Shown here: one piece after another, positions 58,081 through 64,000 of the stretch | Position numbering within the stretch: position 1 is the stretch's first letter | Layout: every line of letters starts with the position of its first letter | The notes under the pieces: generated by a model | Databases searched by the model: none | What the model was told of the DNA's origin: nothing | The model's input: the letters and a program-made list of their open reading frames with translations, nothing else | Made by a program: the position numbers and the translations under genes | Assembly (NCBI GenBank): GCA_014904985.1 | Contig: MU128982.1 | Span: 62,001 to 126,000 of the forward strand | Source: Hydnum rufescens UP504 | Lineage: Eukaryota > Basidiomycota > Agaricomycetes > Cantharellales > Hydnaceae | DNA: 64,000 bases | Direction: 5' to 3'

Positions 58081-58582
58081 ATCAGTGCGGCTGAAGACGC
58101 AATGAGACTGCTTTGATGGGTTAATTTACAGAGAAACTGTTATTTTCTTGCAGTTTCCGTCTCAAGATGTTTCTGAGTAAGGCTGCAAACAGACGTCACC
58201 GCCATAGATATTAAGATGGCCGTTGGGCTGATCTGGGCTGAGTTAACACCGTACCATTGAACGTGAGTATCGACGAATCCGGAAAGCACCAACTACTTTC
58301 AATCTCCCTGGACCTGATGCATCGACCTGCCACGTATAGGACCAAGCCAGCCAGGTCCCCGACATGATCATGGAGCAAGGCACCGCATCAGACGGCCTGC
58401 ACGTCAGAATGCGGCTGATGGAGATGCGCGCGTTTTGTTAATATCGGATATTACCGGTTATGAAAACCCGATTCAATTATAGGAGGCACTGCCCCTGTCC
58501 CGTGCAGTGTGAGGTCCAGGCAACACACGGAATACACGTAAAAAGTGTAAAAACGCGCTTCCGCCTAATAAACATGGCCAGC
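58081..58582. other. Intergenic, no gene seen
   Basis: No similarity recognised. It leads into the TATA box at 58,583. Confidence 0.45.
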
Positions 58583-58589
58583 TATAAAA
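58583..58589 (+). promoter_or_regulatory. TATA box of the secreted-protein gene
   Basis: TATAAAA in the context GCTATAAAAGTG, about 80 nt upstream of the ATG at 58,667. A clean TATA box is rare among the other genes here and fits strong, regulated expression (inference). Confidence 0.65.
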
Positions 58590-58666
58590 GTGTGGGGTGA
58601 TTTCTTGGTCCACCCCCGTCCTATTTCCACTGTTCCACCTTGATTTTTCCAACACTGTCGCGATCG

Positions 58667-59620
58667 ATGCTCTATCCACTGTATCTTTTTGCTTCGATTC
58701 TTGGTTTGGTCTCCGCCGCACCCGCCCCCACCTCACCCAAATGTGTGACGTTTGAGACGGGTTTCCTCGCGACTAGGGAGATCACGGACGATAATGGGAT
58801 TGGTACTGGTACGTAGAGGATGATCTTCATCCATATGCTGCTGTCAGAGTCCCAAATACGACACTTAGGAGTGTACAAACACTTCGCGTTCAATTGGAGG
58901 AATGAGCTCGCGTTCTATCATAACACCCCTCACCCAGAGATACGGGTAGAGTTCCAGGTGCGTAGAAGATTCCCCTTGACGCGTCGTTTAAGAGATCAGG
59001 ACCTCAACGGCTTCTGATGCAGACGTGTTTGCCGAACTACGCACACGGTGACAATTTCCTCATGTCCAAGTACGGTGCGTTGAAGAAGTTCTGGCAGTCT
59101 GAGTCTCTTGCCTAACGACCTTTTCTTGCAGGTCGCATCTACCTGCCCGATACTAAGCAGTGCCTCGCCGTCAAGGTCGGATTCCCGTATTTTCTCATTA
59201 TTCTATTTAAATTCCTGATCTGATCAGACTTTCTTCAGAACGCCGACAGTCCCACTGGGCCTTACTACGTTGAGCGCCGCGCATGCCTCAATAGTGCTGC
59301 TGGAGAGATGACCACCGCAGCCTCGATTCCTCAGAATTGGCTTGATCAACGAGGGTTCTTGAGCTGGGTTTGTTCCTTCCCCTCCCTTTGTTGTTGAAGC
59401 AAGCACTGGAATTTATATGTATTCTCATCAGGTTGGCAAGTCTAACGCTAATTCCACCGTCCTCCAAGGCAATTGCAAAGCCGGTGACTTCGGTTATGCT
59501 ATGGACAAACACGGGATACCCCTGTCGGACAAATCTGGCGAATATCGGGTGTCGCTAATATGCATCTACAATGGTCCCAACACCCCACTCAACTCTGCAT
59601 TCTGGACGACTCAGACATAG
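58667..59620 (+). CDS. Small secreted cysteine-containing protein
   Basis: Exons 58667-58808, 58848-58957, 59023-59074, 59132-59175, 59239-59367, 59432-59620; 221 residues, all phases agree (one intron only 39 nt). The signal peptide MLYPLYLFASILGLVSAAPA has a cleavage-like SAA-P. The mature protein has six or more Cys in spaced positions (KCVTFETG, TCLPNYAHG, QCLAVKNADSPTGPYY, ACLNSAAGE, NCKAGDFGYAMDK, ICIYNGPN), enough for about three disulfides. The repeated short blocks around C.AVK and ACLN resemble a beta-trefoil layout, though I cannot name a family. Secreted, possibly an effector or lectin-like protein (inference). The last intron could alternatively be retained. Confidence 0.82.
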
Positions 59621-61560
59621 CCGGGTGCGTGGGTGGCTGTTTGTGGGTGTTCTTGGGATGGTTGGTGTGGTTTGCCGGGGTTTGACGTAACGACCACCAC
59701 CCGAAGAGACTGGTTTCTAAGTTACATTGCCCGTGCTTCTGACTGCTGGATTTGTTTGGACTTTTTTCCTCGTGATTCCTTGTACCCAAGACCTGTCACT
59801 CTTTGTGGAATAGGGGTTATCTCAGATGACCTGTGCTATGTATTGGAAATACTGCGCATCATGGCATGGAGTAGCGCAACGGGAAGCCAAACGTGGATTC
59901 ATGGACCCGCTTCAGGAAAATAAAGTGGATTGAATTCACTTTGGGCTTCGCAACAGTCCCAGAGTCACCGAACAGAATGATGGACCCGGAACGGTATTGC
60001 TATGTAGAGACACCTAAATAGACACAGGTAAACCGTTCCGATTATCTACAGTATGTAGGGGTGTAACAGGAATCTCTGAAGATTCGATGTATCTTGGATC
60101 CATTCTGGGGGCTTGGTGAAGCTCCTAACCCAGGTCCCAGGTAGTCGCAGTCGTTAATCCACATGTCTTCGTGTCCAGAGGATGGGTACGACGAGCCGAC
60201 TGTATATCCTACAGGCTACGGACAGACAGCGAAGAGGCTTTACATAGTACCCCAAAACGTCATGAGATATGAACGGTTCTCAGTCCCTCCCCCACGAATC
60301 AAGCCCCACAAATAGAGACCTTTAGGCTGGCGCTAATGAAGTGCCGAAAAGTCTCGATACTATAGGCATTGGAGCATGAGATGACGAGTATCCAGAGGTT
60401 CATTCTCTCACCGTAATATGGTGATCAACTCTCGGCCACGATGGGTGACTGATTACGCAACCAACGGAATGCATTGTAGAAGAAAGGAGCCGTAGGGATC
60501 GTAAGCATAATCGGGCATGGGAGTGTTTGTTGCAGTTATTGGTGGCGAGTGGGTAAGCCGCTAAAGTCTCATTGCTTTACAAAGAGCAATCGGGGGTAAG
60601 GGTGAGCAGGGCCTCCGCATTCTCTTAAGCGATGAGGATGAAACCTGGTCGATTCCATAGCGAGGTCCATTGCTCCTACGGGGCGACTCATGCTGACATC
60701 CTCAACGCCGTCGCTCCATGTTTCCAATAGGGATACAGGGGTTCAAGCGGGAATGCGGCTGTAGTGGAAAAAAGATGTGACAGGCAAATAAGCCACGTAT
60801 CTCCCAGCCAGTCGTTGATAGATCTGGGTAATAAAATGGGGCTGGCCATGGCCGCCATGGATGCACCGTCATTGCAGGACGGCAAGCCCAGACTCTGGTG
60901 CTGACAGCAACTACGTCGTGCGAGGCGGATGAAGATCGATTACGCGTGTCTACTAGGGATGATCAAGGGACCATGTATGAAGGTGTGACCGGTACATCCG
61001 AGATTCATAGGGTATGGATGGCAACGCACAAAGGCCGTAGGCAGGTTCTTGCCAGAGGCAGGGACCGGCAAAATAAGGTCGCGGAGCTCTCGCGGAGCAC
61101 CCCGCACCCCGTCCGCTGCGCGGGGCTGCTGTGGGGACACCTTGCACCCATCCGCGAGCTGCCGCCGAGTTCTCGGAAGGACATTTCAAATGCTCCTGAT
61201 CAAATTCGTTCGCGGCTAAAAGTCAAGAGCGCGTAGCCTCTTACAGGCAAAACCAGGGAAATACATTTGGTTGGCTACAAAGGCTGCACCATAGCCAGAA
61301 ACGGTGCCCCAGAGGCCCATGCGTGTTCCTACAGATTCCAATCCACATACTAAGACATAGCTGCAGAGAAAATACTGTACTACCGGGAGGGCAACCCGGA
61401 AGCAAATTACCGGATATTGCCGCGTGGCGTCTTTGAATGAAATAGGGAACACAAAAGCCATTTATTGTTCTCTTAAATCAAAAGGTTGCAAGAGAAATGG
61501 CCACCTTCTCGCTCTTTCTTCCTTCCCCTTCGTCGCTGGTCGACCTTAGTTCGTTTTCGA
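59621..61560. other. No gene recognised; GC-rich patch near 61.1 kb
   Basis: No domain or convincing long frame. A GC-rich patch at about 61,078-61,180 contains imperfect self-complementary sequence (AGCACCCCGCA and TGCGCGGGGCTGCT) and could fold, but I see no RNA family. Confidence 0.45.
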
Positions 61561-64000
61561 ATGTCGCCGACTCGTTTCCCAAGTCCAAGTCCACCACCGC
61601 ACTACGGGGCTCAAGGCGCGGAGCCCCAGGACTCTTCCTTTGTCGAGCAACCTACCGTATATCTATCTGAATCTACGACTCCACCTAATAGACATGCCTT
61701 GACCCCTTATCTCACCCTTCCTCATTTGCTTTCTCTCACCTGGCTGGCGTATCCCATTCTTTCTCTGCTCTTCGTTGCTTTTCAAATCATCAATTCCACT
61801 GGAAGTGCACAGGATGCCGTTGATGACGCCAAGGCTGCCCTTATGACTAGCTGTATTGCAGCACAGACTGCTGCTACTGCAGCCGCCAGTATCCCCAGAT
61901 ATCTGGCGAGGGGACGAACCAGCAGATAATCGATGCTGTTAATGCCAGTATCAATGCCTCCAAGGCCACCATGATTTTCAGGTTCGTTGAGAGTGGCTCA
62001 TAACCATAGTTCCTTTCTGATTGGACTTTACAGTCTTACAATCGTTGAAGCCATCATTCTCTTCATGATCGATACCTATCGAAGCACCTTTTTATGCTTT
62101 CTCGAACTCGTTGTCCGCGGCGCTCTAGCGGTCCTCATCGGTGCTGTTCAGACCGTAGGTCCCTCCGATCCAGTATTAGCCTGCTCCATCCAATCAACGC
62201 TCACATTGTCAGCTGCCAGATGTCGGACTTTATCACGAGCACATTCAACGGAATCCGCACTTCGATCCAGAACGACGTAGCAACGGCGAATAATGTGATT
62301 CAAGCCGCTGTCTCCGGGATTAACAAAGTCACTTCCCTTGTACATGTCAATCTGAATGTCCCACAATTTAGTATTCCCTCCCTGGACGCGCTCAACAATG
62401 TCACTCTCCCAACTGGATTTGAGGATGCACTCCTCCAGCTCAACAGTTCTCTCCCTACCCTGGACCAATTGCGCAATGCCTTAGACGCAGTGTAAGTGAC
62501 TCATTCTGGCAATCGTTAGACACATGTTTTACCTATGGTTCTGCCAGGATCGAGAAACCTTTCGATGCTGTTAAAGCGGATATTAACAATACATTCAGCG
62601 CCATCCAGTTCAATAGCTCAGTTCTTAATGTCCCTACCCAGAACACTCTGGCTTTTTGTTCCGGCATGGATCTGAGCGTTGTAGACAGTCTCGGCCGCGA
62701 CATTGTCAAAATCGCTCGTGCTGCTGCTGCACTTCTCGTTCTTGCTGCTCTACTACTGGTTGGGGTAAACTGCGTCATCCAATGGTGGAGGTGGCGCCGT
62801 CTCCAGGATCACCTTGAGAACATCCGTATGGCCTGGCGCTCCGATCCCATGGTCAGTCCGAATGAATCCACAAGCTCCAGGCGATGTCCCCGAATTCGAA
62901 ATGACAAACCATAACTTGATGCTTCTTATCAACACTGCGGAACATCCATTGCTTTCTCGAATAGCGAACCATATCACGCGAGCGTTCGGTCTGTCGCATT
63001 CGCAACACGTCAATCTTCGTTTCTTCGCTAGTTACGTGTTCTACCCCCCGGCCCTCGCATGTCTCCTCATTGGTGTACTTGGCATCCTCTCCGTGGAGTT
63101 GCAGCTTGCTGCGCTTGGCCCCCTTCAAAAGCACTATCATGCACAAGTGAACAGTACGGTGAACAACTTTTCGAACCAGATCGCTCTGGCAATCAATTCG
63201 GGTATGACGAATCAGAGTACGATATATGCCACACAGGTCAATACGCATATGCTCGACGTCCAAAACCAAATCAACAACAATGTTTTTGGTTGGGTGAATA
63301 CAACAACGACTGCGCTCAATGACACCCTCGTTGCATTCTACGACGAGCTACAGAGTGCGGTGAACTCTACTCTGGGCGGAACCGTCCTTGCCAGTCCGGC
63401 ACAGGAGTTTTTGCGCTGCATGATCGGCACGAAGATCCAAAGTTTGGAAGCCGCTTTAACATTTTTGCATGATAATCTTCAGGTAACAGCTCATCTTCGC
63501 GTACTCCTCACTAGTGACTGACGGATTCACTTCATGGATCACGATTAGGTGAACATGCCGTTGGTGAGCAACAACGTCCTTATGCTCAGCAACGGCACCG
63601 TAGACGAGGTTACGAAGCCAATTGCCTTGGCTGCCGTCGGAGCCCCCCTCCAATTCGACCTCCAACTTAACCAGCGGGAACGAACAAGGCGTCGTCGGCA
63701 AAGTAATAACTCGCTATATCGTTTCGTTGAAGAAGCAACGGATATTGTTTGCAATCTTTCTTGGTCTCTGGCTCTTCGTCGTACTCATTGCATTGCTCAT
63801 CATCTGCTGGCATGCATATGGGTTCGAGGTATGGGAGGAGCATAAGCGGCGCAGGTTTCAGAAGGAAAAAGATGGCCTCATTACCCCATGGTTTCATCTC
63901 AGTAGACAAAGATCAGGAGAAAGACCACTCCACCCTGCGAGCCTTGCTGCTCCCCCGCACCATTCTACGTCCGTCATAGCGGAAGCGAAGGAACGGCGAG
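61561..64000 (+). CDS. PRM1: PRM1-like plasma-membrane fusion protein, runs off right edge
   Basis: PRM1 is a multi-pass protein needed for membrane merger between mating cells. Start [22 protein letters not shown]1 [20 protein letters not shown]; then [20 protein letters not shown]; after an intron (61,982-62,033) TM2 [20 protein letters not shown]. The first extracellular loop has many N-glycosylation sites ([20 protein letters not shown]). TM3 [22 protein letters not shown]4 [20 protein letters not shown]; second loop [22 protein letters not shown]5 [20 protein letters not shown]; cytosolic tail [16 protein letters not shown]. Topology and loop pattern match fungal Prm1. A G-run at 61,910-61,913 is one G short for the frame [19 protein letters not shown]. 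The stop lies beyond the window. Confidence 0.88.

Noticed and set aside
61078..61180. GC-rich foldable patch as a structured RNA
   Set aside because: The complementarity is imperfect and short, with no match to an RNA family I know.
1..64000. CRISPR arrays, bacterial operons, rRNA
   Set aside because: Nothing of the kind is visible; spliceosomal introns and gene families are eukaryotic, and the tandem repeats lack spacers of constant length.

Overview
This window is nuclear DNA of a filamentous basidiomycete, most likely an Agaricomycete. A Rhizoctonia/Ceratobasidium-type fungus is possible but is only a guess. The signs are multi-exon genes with 39-80 nt GT-AG introns, short intergenic spaces, and fungal families (SKI2, NTE1, PRM1, SNF4, an SSH4-like Rsp5 adaptor, DUF1769). 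No rRNA, tRNA or CRISPR could be supported.

Layout. Bases 1-6,000 hold a decayed Ty1/copia retrotransposon (minus strand) broken by a younger Tc1/mariner element (2486-4087). Bases about 6,900-14,130 have no recognisable intact host gene: minisatellites, a fold-back MITE, and two pieces of an unknown repeat family. Reading it by eye I found about one CpG dinucleotide in 7 kb; CpG returns abruptly at 14,131. A displaced NTE1 exon fragment (14,147-14,521) lies at that edge. From 16,285 the DNA is gene-rich: pantothenate kinase, a SnoaL-like protein and SKI2 helicase (+); a BTB protein (-) flanked by duplicated pieces; an apparent in-frame fusion of an RPA1 N-terminal domain to a DUF7704 membrane domain (+); a second CpG-poor insertion (31.85-33.31 kb) against the 3' end of a FAD-dependent oxidoreductase gene (-); DUF1769 (+), MFAP1 (-), SNF4 (-) and SSH4-like (+). 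Bases 43.4-46.3 kb are again mobile: a Mutator-like element with 269-bp inverted repeats and a 10-bp target duplication carries a dead RecQ-type helicase fragment. Then follow an Ala-rich orphan, NTE1 lysophospholipase (+), CCT7 chaperonin (-), a bHLH factor (+), a small secreted Cys-containing protein (+), and PRM1 running off the right edge.

The housekeeping genes are unrelated in function: CoA synthesis, 3'-5' mRNA decay, splicing, glucose signalling, ubiquitin adaptor, phospholipid turnover, protein folding, mating-cell fusion. The accessory parts form two kinds of territory: CpG-erased repeat blocks, and CpG-normal young insertions.

Caution: at least eight conserved genes carry single-base frame breaks, several in homopolymers, so some models below need a sequence check before any is called a pseudogene. 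Splice sites were read by eye from GT/AG, phase and family conservation.
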